A stretch of 64,000 nt of DNA from Pedobacter psychrophilus (GTDB lineage Bacteria; Bacteroidota; Bacteroidia; Sphingobacteriales; Sphingobacteriaceae): the NCBI RefSeq assembly GCF_001652725.1, contig NZ_LWHJ01000022.1, positions 1 to 64,000 on the forward strand. Reading direction: 5' to 3'. A program made the translations under genes and the position numbers. The notes below the pieces were generated by a model, which searched no databases, was not told the origin of the DNA, and was given only the letters and a program-made list of their open reading frames with translations. The first letter of the stretch is position 1. Each line of letters opens with the position of its first letter. Shown one piece after another: positions 53,874 to 62,967 of this stretch.

Positions 53874-54281
53874 ATGAAAAAAATATTACTATCCGGACTT
53901 GCAGTAGGTTCTTTATTGTTTGTTTTAGGATATGGTTCTTTATTTATGGCTATCCGGTTCTTTCCGGATTTTTTCACATCCTACAGTAATCCCTTATTCA
54001 ATTCTGATGGGAGCAGGGATATATTATTCTATTTACATGCTTTTGTTTTGAGTTTGGCTTTAGCTTGGTTTTGGGAACGTTTTAAAGGGATGTTTAAAGG
54101 TAATTTCATTGTCCGTGGTTTAGAATTTGGCTTTGTATACGCCATAGTATCTTTAATACCTGTAATGTGGATTACTTTTTCTGCATTAGACGTAACTGTA
54201 ACAATGGTTTTAAGTTGGTTGGTATATGGTTTTTTTCAGGCTGTAGTTGCAGGTATTTTATTTGCAAAATTGAATCCTTAA
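53874..54281 (+). CDS. Predicted inner-membrane protein, four helices, 135 aa
   Basis: Polytopic membrane protein of 135 aa with four hydrophobic stretches. N-terminal helix LLSGLAVGSLLFVLGYGSLFM is followed by FPDFFTSYSNPLFNSDGSRD, then helices near 55, 85 and 110. The family is not recognised. It begins 34 bp after the 141-aa gene and could be the third gene of the UspA operon. Confidence 0.55.
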   Translation: MKKILLSGLAVGSLLFVLGYGSLFMAIRFFPDFFTSYSNPLFNSDGSRDILFYLHAFVLSLALAWFWERFKGMFKGNFIVRGLEFGFVYAIVSLIPVMWITFSALDVTVTMVLSWLVYGFFQAVVAGILFAKLNP

Positions 54282-54767
54282 ACTGCATCAATCCCCATTA
54301 AAACACTCTTGATTTAATCTGAAATAGGTTTAATTATCATTATTTAGGAGATGAAAAACGCTTCATTAAAACTTTGTGCAATAACTATTTTTTCGCTTAT
54401 TATTGCTATAATAACTAAATACATTTAATGATTAGACCTATTAAATCGCTAATTATATATTAGATGATAGTAATAGAGTATATCTAATTTATCCTTATAA
54501 GCCAGTTGGTATTTAAAAATTGCTAAATGATTATTCTGATTCTAATATTGGGGATTAGATATTCCTAATATTCTAAATCTTTATCGTCATTACAATTGGA
54601 TAAATGAGTATGGTTATAACTCAGAAGAAATGCTTGGAAATTTTGTAAATATTATAATATCAAGTTCTTGTATTGAGACCAAATTCTACATCAGTTTTAA
54701 AGAATCGTAAGTTAATCAGGCTGTTTAGGGAAGCTTAAGGATTTGACTAATCAAATAATATCGGACG
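54282..54767. other. 486-bp intergenic region with a possible small ORF
   Basis: No gene is well supported. An open frame of 25 codons (54351-54428) would encode a single hydrophobic helix. A second open stretch of 54 codons (54546-54710) has no start codon and reads like a protein fragment. Either could be remnants of a lost gene. Confidence 0.5.
54351..54428 (+). CDS. Possible 25-aa membrane microprotein
   Basis: ATG 54351 to TAA 54428 gives MKNASLKLCAITIFSLIIAI followed by ITKYI, a single hydrophobic helix with two Lys at the N-terminus. TAGGAG touches the start codon, closer than a normal ribosome site. Support is weak. Confidence 0.2.
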   Translation: MKNASLKLCAITIFSLIIAIITKYI

Positions 54768-55376
54768 TTAGATTTCCTTAAACTGCAATTGAAACTCGAT
54801 TCCTAATTGGTCATCTGTTTTAATCATTCCGCCTAATTTGGTTGGAGGCGTAAGTTTAAAATCCGAAAAATTTACATTGTGGGTTCCTGTTAAATGAATA
54901 TAATTTTGTTCATCCTGGGAAATTTGATAATCAATGTCACAACGTTTTGTTACATTGGCCAAAACAATTTCAACGCATCCTTTTACACGTTTTCTTTGTC
55001 CATTTAAATCTGGCAATTCATTTAAGCTAATAAATCGAATTTTAATATTAGGATATTGCGCAGCTTTTAAAGTTTTACGGAGTTGTGCAGTCATCATTAC
55101 ATTGTGGCAATCAAAAGCGTTTACACTCAAAGAAATTTCTCCTCTCAACTTTATAAAACTCTTATTATTTAAAAGGATAATGGTATCAGGACGGTTGTAA
55201 TTTGGTATTACACAAGTAAAAGTATTTATAGTTGTAGTGCCCTTAACCTGTAAATAGCCACTTTTATTGATAACCCATTTAGTAGAATTTGAAACTTGAC
55301 TTTTAAAAGAGAGAAACAAAACTCCTATCATTGAACTAAATAACAGGAGTGAACAAAAAAGGCTTTTAGTTTTCAT
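54768..55376 (-). CDS. YceI-like domain protein
   Basis: Exported protein of 202 aa with a signal peptide. The lipocalin-like YceI fold is suggested by GYLQVKGTTTINTFTCVIP, the QYPNIKIRFISLNELPD strand, and the late LTGTHNVNFSDFKLTPPTKLGG segment. YceI-like proteins bind isoprenoid or other amphiphilic ligands in the periplasm. It lies downstream of the porin gene but after a terminator, so it may be expressed separately or by readthrough. Confidence 0.78.
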   Translation of the reverse strand: MKTKSLFCSLLLFSSMIGVLFLSFKSQVSNSTKWVINKSGYLQVKGTTTINTFTCVIPNYNRPDTIILLNNKSFIKLRGEISLSVNAFDCHNVMMTAQLRKTLKAAQYPNIKIRFISLNELPDLNGQRKRVKGCVEIVLANVTKRCDIDYQISQDEQNYIHLTGTHNVNFSDFKLTPPTKLGGMIKTDDQLGIEFQLQFKEI

Positions 55377-55400
55377 GATGTAAATGATGAAGAATTAAAA

Positions 55401-55429
55401 AAGTCAGGTTGAATTGCTCAACCTGACTT
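55401..55429 (-). terminator. Terminator between porin and YceI genes
   Basis: A perfect 12-bp stem (55401-55412 with 55418-55429) followed on the minus strand by TTTTTTAA. It closes the YceI-porin transcript. Confidence 0.88.
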
Positions 55430-55447
55430 AAAATAAAACTGAAAAAT

Positions 55448-56779
55448 TTAAAATCCTACAACAGCTTGAACCACATATCCATGGAATTTACCATTATTTC
55501 TATAATCACTAGCTAAGAAATCGTTATAGTTTTGATCTGTATATTCTGCTTTTAATAAAACATTACGAGTTAAAAACCAACCTGCAGAGAAAGAAGTTCT
55601 ATCTACAGAAACGTCAGTAGTCATTCCGGTTAATCTTGCATCAACTTTATTATATCTTGCGCCTACAAATAATTTTTCTTTGGCTCCAAAACGATAAACA
55701 CCTTCTATTGCATATTGGTTAGCATCTCTGTTATCTGTTTCTGTTTTACTTCTGCCATTAGAAAATTCATAAGTTCCGAATAATTCAAAACCAGATGCTT
55801 TTACAAATGCATTTAATTGTGCAGCATGAATTTCTTTAGAGAAACCAGGGTTAAAACGTCCTGAAAAAGCATTCGCATCAGTAGTGGCTCCAATTTTTTC
55901 CATTGCTAAAAAGTAATTAGATCCTGTACGGTCTCCGCCAAATAAGGTATTTCCTCCAGAGCTGTTATTTGTATAATAAGATGCAGCTAACCTTAATCTT
56001 AAATCGTCACCCAATTTTTTATCAAATGCGCCTTTAAAATAAAATGAAGGAGATTTATGGATGTTTGCGTCTTGTGTAGTTGGTACAAGTTCAGCTATGT
56101 TTCCTTTGATCATTCCGTTAGAAACTCCAATCATACCAGTTAAACTGTTTAATCTCACATATACCTCTCCACCAATTTCTGTAGCAAACTGATCCATAAT
56201 GTAATTTTCAACAAATGGATTATAAATAGTTCCACCACCATCAGAACGTCTGAAATGTTGATCACCATAGTTAATTTCCATATGTCCGATTTTAACAGTG
56301 GTAAAACTCATAATCATATCCCATATATCTCCTTTAAAAGGAAGTTTATCAAACTGGATATAACCACCTTTTACCCAAGTTTCATTATGGTGACGAGAAG
56401 ATAAATAACTGGTTAAGTTTAAACGGATACCATCAGCAAGCTGCACATCCATATATAAATTGGCATTGGCTGTATTAAAACCAGGAGTCATTTTATACAA
56501 TTCATTTGCTGGAATTGTAAATGTGTTCTCGTGTTTAAGATTTTGGAAAGATTGTGTAAAACCTGCTCCAAATCTTACCTTTAAACCATCAAAAGGAGCA
56601 TTCATTTCTTTTGGTGCTTCAAATACATTTATTCCTGATTGATCGTAAGGACGTAGATTAGAAATCCTTGTTTTAACGCCATCTTCTACTCTGGTGGTAT
56701 CTTGACCAAGAGACAGCATTGGGCTAATTAAAAGGGCAACTGCTGTTGCTGTTCTAATAAAGTTAGTAATTGTTTTCAT
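55448..56779 (-). CDS. Predicted outer-membrane porin
   Basis: Exported protein of 443 aa with signal peptide ending LSLGQ and a C-terminal GF. The body has many alternating strands, some with aromatic girdle residues, and resembles the phosphate-selective/P-O-type porin group. No ligand motif is seen. It lies 33 bp after a YceI gene, which suggests joint export or ligand handling. Confidence 0.75.
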   Translation of the reverse strand: MKTITNFIRTATAVALLISPMLSLGQDTTRVEDGVKTRISNLRPYDQSGINVFEAPKEMNAPFDGLKVRFGAGFTQSFQNLKHENTFTIPANELYKMTPGFNTANANLYMDVQLADGIRLNLTSYLSSRHHNETWVKGGYIQFDKLPFKGDIWDMIMSFTTVKIGHMEINYGDQHFRRSDGGGTIYNPFVENYIMDQFATEIGGEVYVRLNSLTGMIGVSNGMIKGNIAELVPTTQDANIHKSPSFYFKGAFDKKLGDDLRLRLAASYYTNNSSGGNTLFGGDRTGSNYFLAMEKIGATTDANAFSGRFNPGFSKEIHAAQLNAFVKASGFELFGTYEFSNGRSKTETDNRDANQYAIEGVYRFGAKEKLFVGARYNKVDARLTGMTTDVSVDRTSFSAGWFLTRNVLLKAEYTDQNYNDFLASDYRNNGKFHGYVVQAVVGF

Positions 56780-56812
56780 GATGTTTATTATTATATTGAT
56801 AAGGTTTAAGAT

Positions 56813-57433
56813 TTAATTTTTAAATTTTAAGTTGTAATTGATGGTTACTTCATCTGTTACTTTTAAAGCACCCAACATAAACGTAGGAGGTTTCACGCCA
56901 TACTCGCTCATTTTTAGTTTTTCAGATCCATTACAGCTGATTGTTTTATCACTGTTTTGTATCGCATCTGCATAAAGGACAACATCTTTAGTAGCCCCAG
57001 AGATTTGTAATTTTCCGATAGCTTTAATAGTAAAGTGTCCATTTGCTAAAGGAGTAACCGTGGCAGAAGTCAGCTTGAAATTAATAGTACTATATTTTTC
57101 AGTGTTTAAGGCTTTATAAGCTCTACTGTTTAGCAAATCTTCGTCGCTTTTTAAGTTAACTACCTTGGTAGAAAAGCTAAGAGCAGTCATGTCGCTTAAT
57201 TTTCCATCCTTAAAAATAAAGGCTGATGCGGCAGTTAAAACCTCATCTTTCATTGTCCAGTCATGTAAATTAGAGGAACCAGATACCTTAATAGATGAAT
57301 TTGCAGGAATTGACTGATAGCTAGTTTGTGCACTTAAATTAAATGCAGTAAAAGCCAATATGAAAAAGAAAGCTACAGCTATTTCCTTTTTGATATTTAA
57401 CGTTGTTTTAATAGGATTTAATAAAGATTTCAT
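56813..57433 (-). CDS. YceI family protein
   Basis: Exported protein of 206 aa. After a signal peptide (residues about 18-36) the YceI fold is marked by SIKVSGSSNLHDWTMKDE, LNTEKYSTINFKLTSATV and KLQISGATKDVVLYA. Family members bind polyprenoid-like lipids in a barrel. It is the first gene of the YceI-porin pair, with a TACATTTG promoter element 35 bp upstream. The ligand is unknown. Confidence 0.85.
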   Translation of the reverse strand: MKSLLNPIKTTLNIKKEIAVAFFFILAFTAFNLSAQTSYQSIPANSSIKVSGSSNLHDWTMKDEVLTAASAFIFKDGKLSDMTALSFSTKVVNLKSDEDLLNSRAYKALNTEKYSTINFKLTSATVTPLANGHFTIKAIGKLQISGATKDVVLYADAIQNSDKTISCNGSEKLKMSEYGVKPPTFMLGALKVTDEVTINYNLKFKN

Positions 57434-57468
57434 TTTTTATTTTTTAATACTATGTTTAAATGATGAGT

Positions 57469-57476
57469 CAAATGTA
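57469..57476 (-). promoter_or_regulatory. Candidate -7 element for the YceI-porin operon
   Basis: Minus-strand TACATTTG matches TAnnTTTG, 35 bp before the ATG at 57433. Confidence 0.5.
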
Positions 57477-57803
57477 TGGGTGGCTGTTTGAATAGGAAGT
57501 GATGTATAACAGTTAAAAAAGTGATGTTTTGCATTAAATTATTCCTGTAATTTTGAAACGCATAGTTAGAATCCATAATTAATTAATAATCATGGTGATA
57601 GCTGACGTAAAATTATTTACAGGAAAGTTCTATTTGAAATAGATACCTATATGGAAGTGTTAATTGTTTTAAAAATTGAACTAAAACTAATTATGTTATA
57701 GGCTATTTGATGTAAAACATTAGGTTTATCAGCAGTAGATTTAATAGGAGATAGCAGTTAATAACTTCAATCTAATTGAATATTAGAATGAAGTTCCAAT
57801 AAA

Positions 57804-57836
57804 AAAAGCCTTCAAATGATATCATTGAAGGCTTTT
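57804..57836 (-). terminator. Terminator of the carbohydrate operon
   Basis: AAAAGCCTTC (57804-57813) pairs with GAAGGCTTTT (57827-57836), and the inner ATGAT/ATCAT also pairs, with one bulged A. It lies just beyond the Gfo/Idh stop at 57865. Confidence 0.82.
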
Positions 57837-57864
57837 GTAAAAATTTTGGAAAAAGTATTATAAA

Positions 57865-59220
57865 CTAATATTCAAATACTTTACCGTTTACCATAACCTC
57901 TTGCGTAGCTTCATTAAAAGTAGCTTTGTATCCAGTCCTAACAGACGCATTTGTCATAATATTTGCTATAGAATGATAATATCCAGCCTCTACAGGAGCA
58001 TGTGTTTGTTCCCTGCTTCTTATGCACTCCATCCAATTTCGCATATGGTTACTTACTAAATCATCTGCACCAGCATTTGCAGCAGCATCTACTTTTACTA
58101 ATTCTGCAAGTTTTATATTGGGAAGTAGGTTGGCTTTCATTTGCATTGCAGCGGCATGTTTTTCTGATAATCCGCCATTTGGAGATACTGTATTTGTGAT
58201 AAGATTAAGTTCTCCTCCATTAGAGTAATAGATTTCAGCTGGTTTTTCATCACCGTTATGCATTCTAGAAGTAAATACAACCTGAAATCCTTTTTCTTGA
58301 TTGTCCTGTGGCCCGTAATCAAAAACAGCGGTAGTGGTATCCCAATTTCTTCTGCCATCTCGCCATTGGTAAATTCCGCCATTTGCTGCCACACTGCGAG
58401 GATGTTTTAATCCGGTAAACCAATGTACGGTGTCTATTTGATGGCTCATCCATTGGCCTGGCATTCCTGATGAGTAAGGCCAAAACAATCTATATTCCAG
58501 GTATTTTCTTGGGTCCCATTCTTCAAAAGGGCGGTTCAGTAAAAATCGTTTCCAATCTGTGTCTTGTTCTTTAATTTTTGCCACCAAGTCTGGTCTTCTC
58601 CAACGCCCCGGCTGGTTAACATTCCAGCTCAATTCTACCATTGTGATATCACCAAATTTACCTTGTTGGATAAAATCTGCCGCAGCTTGATAGTTTTTCC
58701 CACTTCTTCTTTGAGAACCTATTTGCACTATTTGTTTTGATGCTTTTACTGCTTTTAATGCCGCCCGATTATCTGCCATTGTTTCTGCAAAAGGTTTTTC
58801 ACAATATACATCGCAACCAGCATTTACTGCCTCAATAGTGTGTAATGCATGTTGAAAATCGGCAGTACTCACAATTACAGCGTCCAAATCTTTCATTGCA
58901 TATAGCTCATCATTATTTCTACAAGCTTTTATATCATGTCCAATTAATCCTTTAATATGATTAACACCTAAATCTCTGCGGTAACTCCATAAATCAGAAA
59001 CGCCAACAATATCAAAATTTAATTCTTTGTTGCTTTTTAAAAAACTTGGCATCAAAGCATCTTTAAACCTATCTGAAAAACCAACTACACCAACCCTTAC
59101 TCTATCATTTGCTCCAATTATATTTCCATAGCTTTTAGCACTCATACCCACTGTGCCCAAATAGGTTCCAGCGGCTGCTATTGCCGAATTTTTTATAAAT
59201 TTTCTGCGTGATTTATCCAT
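57865..59220 (-). CDS. Gfo/Idh/MocA family oxidoreductase, Tat-exported
   Basis: NAD(P)-dependent sugar oxidoreductase of 451 aa. A twin-arginine signal SRRKFIKNSAIAAAG is at residues 4-18, so it is exported folded with its cofactor. The Rossmann motif GVVGFSD starts at 44, and the family EKP motif is at 141-143 (CEKPFAETM). The QRRSGKNYQAAADFI and GMPGQWMSHQIDTVHWF segments are typical of exported members that act on C3 of sugars. In this operon, with a DUF1080-TIM fusion, it is a candidate for 3-keto-glycoside formation. Its start is 138 bp after the preceding gene. Confidence 0.85.
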   Translation of the reverse strand: MDKSRRKFIKNSAIAAAGTYLGTVGMSAKSYGNIIGANDRVRVGVVGFSDRFKDALMPSFLKSNKELNFDIVGVSDLWSYRRDLGVNHIKGLIGHDIKACRNNDELYAMKDLDAVIVSTADFQHALHTIEAVNAGCDVYCEKPFAETMADNRAALKAVKASKQIVQIGSQRRSGKNYQAAADFIQQGKFGDITMVELSWNVNQPGRWRRPDLVAKIKEQDTDWKRFLLNRPFEEWDPRKYLEYRLFWPYSSGMPGQWMSHQIDTVHWFTGLKHPRSVAANGGIYQWRDGRRNWDTTTAVFDYGPQDNQEKGFQVVFTSRMHNGDEKPAEIYYSNGGELNLITNTVSPNGGLSEKHAAAMQMKANLLPNIKLAELVKVDAAANAGADDLVSNHMRNWMECIRSREQTHAPVEAGYYHSIANIMTNASVRTGYKATFNEATQEVMVNGKVFEY

Positions 59221-59358
59221 AATTTTTTAGATTATTTGGGTTAAATTTTTTATAAGCTTATAAATATATGAGAAATCTTCATAGCAATTCTATTTTCAAA
59301 TCAATCTCAAAAAAGGTTAAAAACATTCTATTTGTTAATTTCATTTAAAACAAAGCAC

Positions 59359-60906
59359 TTAAAGTTTTTTCAAAAATGCCAAGCTAACGGGCACTTGTAG
59401 ATTTACAGCTTTGCTCTCATCTTCTATGTAAAAATATTTTATCCCAATATTTTGAGCTTCTTTAATCACGGCGGGAATGTTTATTTGTCCAGAGCCAACT
59501 GCAACATCATTTTCTACGGGAGTTGCTCCTGTCAAATTTCCAACTATTCCGTTCCTTAAATCTTTTACATGCATCAGCTTAAAGCGAGAACCATATTTTT
59601 TCATTAATGCTACGGGATCACTTCCCGCATGAAATGCCCATAATATATCTAGTTCAAAACTTACATATTCAGGATTTGTGTTTGTCATGATATAATCAAA
59701 GAAGGTTTGATTATTATAAGTTTGCATATCAAATCCATGATTATGGTAGCAAAATATTAAACCGTATTTTTCTTTTAGAATTTTACCAGCAGCGTTAAAA
59801 TCAATAACTGCTTGTTTAGTAATATCTATTGTCAAGTTAGTTTTATCATGAGGAATCCACGCTACCCTTACAAAACTTGCTCCTAATGTTTTAGCGTTTT
59901 TACCAACGGCATCAATGTTTTTTACGATATCGTCATAACTAACACCGAAAGAAGTGCATTCCATTCCTCTTTCATCTAACATTTTTCTGATGATATCCGC
60001 TTTTTGTTTAAATAAATTTGAGAACTCTATATTGGTAATTCCCAGATTTTTAATGGTATCTAATGTTGCTTCAAAATTTTTCTCAAAACTATGTCGATAA
60101 GTAAATGAAACCACTGCTGGCATTTCTTTTAATAGTTTACCAGTTTTATTATAGGCGTTTAGCTTTGTTTCTTTTATCTTGATATTTTTATAATATACCT
60201 TAAAGCCATGTTCTTGCAATAAAATTTTCCCCTTATCACCTAATCCAAAATTTGGAATGTCTTTGTATTTACTATCAGCAACTAAAGATTTAAAATTTTC
60301 GCTTCCTCTTTCGTAAGTTAAAACCATAATGCCGTTTAGCCAATGTTCAACATGTATTCCGTTCGAAACTATTTTTAAGGTATTCCATTCGCCAATTGGC
60401 TTAACCGGTTTGTTATCAATAGCAGGGATTAAATCATATAAAGAAGAAATGGTTCTGTTTCCACTTTTACCCAATTTAGCATCAGGATGTACCGCATCAT
60501 CTAATAACTGAAATTCTAATCCATAAGCAGATCTTGGACTAGAAGGCGTTGCTTGTTGTGGCGATACAAAATATTTAACGCCACTATTTGCTCCTTTCGT
60601 CAATTTAAAATCAATTTTTAATTCGAAATTATCATATTCTTTAACCGTTACTATATCTCCACCATCAGCTGATTCTGCACCGCCACTTGCATCAACTTCT
60701 AAAACGCCATCTTTAATTTTCCAAACTTTTAATGGGAAGTTATCTGTAAAAGCACCTTTCCAACCGGTTGAGGTTTTTCCATCAAATAAAAGTTTCCACC
60801 CTTCTTGCTTTTCACTTTTAGTGAGAGAATTGTCTTGAGCAAGTGAAATACTTGAAGTAAATGCTAGAATAAATAGGAGTAAAAAATAAGTTTTTAATAA
60901 GTGCAT
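59359..60906 (-). CDS. Fusion of DUF1080 (3-keto-disaccharide hydrolase) and TIM-barrel isomerase domains
   Basis: Exported protein of 515 aa joining two catalytic-type domains. After the signal peptide, residues about 35-255 are a DUF1080 jellyroll (GWKLLFDGKTSTGWKG, GEWNTLKIVSNGIHVEHWLNG), the family of 3-keto-disaccharide hydrolases/lyases. Residues about 265-515 are a xylose-isomerase-like TIM barrel (YCYHNHGFDMQ, SFELDILWAFHAG, MHVKDLRNG) with the usual metal-binding Glu/Asp/His residues. The fusion implies sequential action on one substrate. It lies 49 bp after the GH5 gene. Confidence 0.88.
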   Translation of the reverse strand: MHLLKTYFLLLFILAFTSSISLAQDNSLTKSEKQEGWKLLFDGKTSTGWKGAFTDNFPLKVWKIKDGVLEVDASGGAESADGGDIVTVKEYDNFELKIDFKLTKGANSGVKYFVSPQQATPSSPRSAYGLEFQLLDDAVHPDAKLGKSGNRTISSLYDLIPAIDNKPVKPIGEWNTLKIVSNGIHVEHWLNGIMVLTYERGSENFKSLVADSKYKDIPNFGLGDKGKILLQEHGFKVYYKNIKIKETKLNAYNKTGKLLKEMPAVVSFTYRHSFEKNFEATLDTIKNLGITNIEFSNLFKQKADIIRKMLDERGMECTSFGVSYDDIVKNIDAVGKNAKTLGASFVRVAWIPHDKTNLTIDITKQAVIDFNAAGKILKEKYGLIFCYHNHGFDMQTYNNQTFFDYIMTNTNPEYVSFELDILWAFHAGSDPVALMKKYGSRFKLMHVKDLRNGIVGNLTGATPVENDVAVGSGQINIPAVIKEAQNIGIKYFYIEDESKAVNLQVPVSLAFLKKL

Positions 60907-60955
60907 AATTTTGGTTTTATTTAAATCAGATCCTAAGATCTGAAAAATTCAATTA

Positions 60956-61969
60956 TTATTTTTTAGAAGGTATTAAAGCATCTTTAATTGGTTTTACCCA
61001 TTCATCTTTAGCCATATCATAAGCTATAAAATCAGAGTCAAATTGCCAATAACTCCAACTCCAATTTCTGGCTTCCGCTTGTCGGGCAATATAATTTGTC
61101 CAGGTTATTCTTGATGCCATATCGGCTTTTTCATAAGCACCAAATTCTCCTAAAGTAAGTGGTCTGTTATGTTGTTTTGACCAATCTTGGGCATTGTCAA
61201 AATCTTTTTGAACTGCTTTTTTCTGATCTTCTGTAGCCGTCCAAGTAATGCCACTTAAATCTTTGTTTTTAAAAGACCATGGTGCACCTTGATGTGTAAA
61301 CTGAATAGGGCTGTAATAATGAACTGCAACAATAATATTTCTATCAGCTTCTGGTAAAACCAAATCTTTTAAGTAACTCAATTGGTTTCCGTATACAGTA
61401 CCTATCAATAAAGTTCTTTTTGGGTTAGATTTTCTGATGATATCATAAGCTTCTTTATGGATTTGATTCCACAACTCCGGCTTCATGTTAGGTTCATTAG
61501 CTATTTCAAAAACTACATCTTGTGGATAATTTTTACAATGCTCAGCAATTTGTTTCCACATGGCTAAAAGCAGAGGTTTAGTACCCAACGGATCTTTTTC
61601 CATGGCGCCATGTTCATGAAAATCTACAATTGCCATCAGTTTATTTTTTAGCGATTGCTTAATAATCCAATCTAACGTGGTAAAAAACTTTGAATTGATG
61701 GTATAAGCTGAATCTTTTAAGGAAAACCGAAAAGGACTTATTTTTATCCTTACGTTATTAAAACCGGCTTCTTTGATCAACTTAAAATGTTTTTCCTGCA
61801 TTCGGGCTTTAGAAAAATCATTCCAAATTGGGTCGTAACCAATAATATTTAAACCTCTGCCCATTTTGGCATTCTGCTTAAAAGCGTAGTTTTTACTATT
61901 TGTTTTTTGAGCATAAATACTGCTACTTATAAAAATAAGTAGCAGCAAAATGTATGGCGTATTTTTCAT
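60956..61969 (-). CDS. Glycoside hydrolase family 5 (cellulase-like)
   Basis: Exported hydrolase of 337 aa. The GH5 clan-A catalytic residues are visible: acid/base Glu159 in EIANEPN and nucleophile Glu275 in LTLGEFGAY, plus RIKISP, DFHEHGAM and the active-site His217-Tyr218. It hydrolyses a beta-glucan or mannan-type chain; the exact linkage is unknown. It lies 24 bp after the isomerase gene, in the same operon. Its oligosaccharide products could feed the oxidative steps encoded next to it. Confidence 0.9.
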   Translation of the reverse strand: MKNTPYILLLLIFISSSIYAQKTNSKNYAFKQNAKMGRGLNIIGYDPIWNDFSKARMQEKHFKLIKEAGFNNVRIKISPFRFSLKDSAYTINSKFFTTLDWIIKQSLKNKLMAIVDFHEHGAMEKDPLGTKPLLLAMWKQIAEHCKNYPQDVVFEIANEPNMKPELWNQIHKEAYDIIRKSNPKRTLLIGTVYGNQLSYLKDLVLPEADRNIIVAVHYYSPIQFTHQGAPWSFKNKDLSGITWTATEDQKKAVQKDFDNAQDWSKQHNRPLTLGEFGAYEKADMASRITWTNYIARQAEARNWSWSYWQFDSDFIAYDMAKDEWVKPIKDALIPSKK

Positions 61970-61993
61970 TTTTTTGTCGCTATAGTTTTGTAG

Positions 61994-62944
61994 TTATTGA
62001 TATGCTTTTTCTATAGCTTTTTGGATATTACCCAACATTTGAGGAACCAGTGCAAATGGATCATAAGGTTTATCACGCAACAACAATGTTTCTACTGGTA
62101 AAAAACCTTTATAACCACCGTCTTTTATTATTTTGATAAGCTTATCGTAATCTGTTTTAACAGGATTTCCAATCTCGTAAGGGCTTTCTTTAATTTGCCA
62201 GTTTATGGCATAAGGAATTACCTCTGCAATGTCTTTATAAGGGTCGGCAGTTTTGAAGTTACCAGTGTCAACAATTAAACCTGCCCATTTAGAGTTTACC
62301 CCATTAATTACATATTTACATTGTTCGGCAGTTTGTAGCATATCGCCATGGTTTTGGATTCCAATTTTAACCTCATATTGTGCTCCGTAAGCAGCACATT
62401 CTTTATAGCTTTCTATCATCCAATTTGCTACTTCTTTCCACTTATTTTCATAACCTTTTGGTATTTCTCCTGAGAATAAACGAACTATGGGAATTCCCAT
62501 TTTATGAGCTGCAACAATCCAATCTTTAGCTAATGCTACTCCAGCGGCTCTTACTTTTGGATCTGGAGATGCAAAATCATTTCTAATTCCAGTTCCTGTT
62601 AAAATAATTCCTAATTCAGCCGCCCTGTCTTTAAATTTTTTAAGATACTCATCAGAAGGAACTGCAGGATAGGTAGGAAAAAAATAAGCAGTAGGATCTA
62701 ACCCTTTAATCTGGTTTGCTTTGCACCAATCTAATAAATTAAAGAGCGTATAAACCTGTTGTTTATCTCTAGCATCTTTAGCCATCATCAAATCATTAAA
62801 AGAATAAGCATTTAATGAAGGAATTAAAGGGTAAGTTTTCGGTTTTTTTTGCGCTACCGCCGAGGTAGAAAGAAAAGCTACTGCAAATGCACCAATAGCA
62901 AATCTTTTTAAAACGACTGCTATTTTATTTTTTGACTGAAACAT
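61994..62944 (-). CDS. Sugar phosphate isomerase/epimerase family protein, exported
   Basis: TIM-barrel protein of 316 aa of the xylose-isomerase-like family. A signal peptide (to about 32, STSAVAQ) exports it, so it does not act on phosphorylated sugars in the cytoplasm. Metal-binding-type residues lie in IGIQNHGDM, GLIVDTGNFK and WQIKESP, with Glu in VETLLL. It lies 23 bp after the TolB-like gene. In this operon it may convert or hydrate a 3-keto-sugar; the family name is not proof of isomerase activity. Confidence 0.82.
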   Translation of the reverse strand: MFQSKNKIAVVLKRFAIGAFAVAFLSTSAVAQKKPKTYPLIPSLNAYSFNDLMMAKDARDKQQVYTLFNLLDWCKANQIKGLDPTAYFFPTYPAVPSDEYLKKFKDRAAELGIILTGTGIRNDFASPDPKVRAAGVALAKDWIVAAHKMGIPIVRLFSGEIPKGYENKWKEVANWMIESYKECAAYGAQYEVKIGIQNHGDMLQTAEQCKYVINGVNSKWAGLIVDTGNFKTADPYKDIAEVIPYAINWQIKESPYEIGNPVKTDYDKLIKIIKDGGYKGFLPVETLLLRDKPYDPFALVPQMLGNIQKAIEKAYQ

Positions 62945-62967
62945 ATTTTTTAATTTAGGATTATCTG

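Larger units (their letters stand above)
57434..57864. other. 431-bp intergenic region
   Basis: No gene is seen. It holds the YceI-operon promoter candidate near its left end and a terminator (57804-57836) for the sugar operon near its right end. The remainder is AT-rich and unremarkable. Confidence 0.65.
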
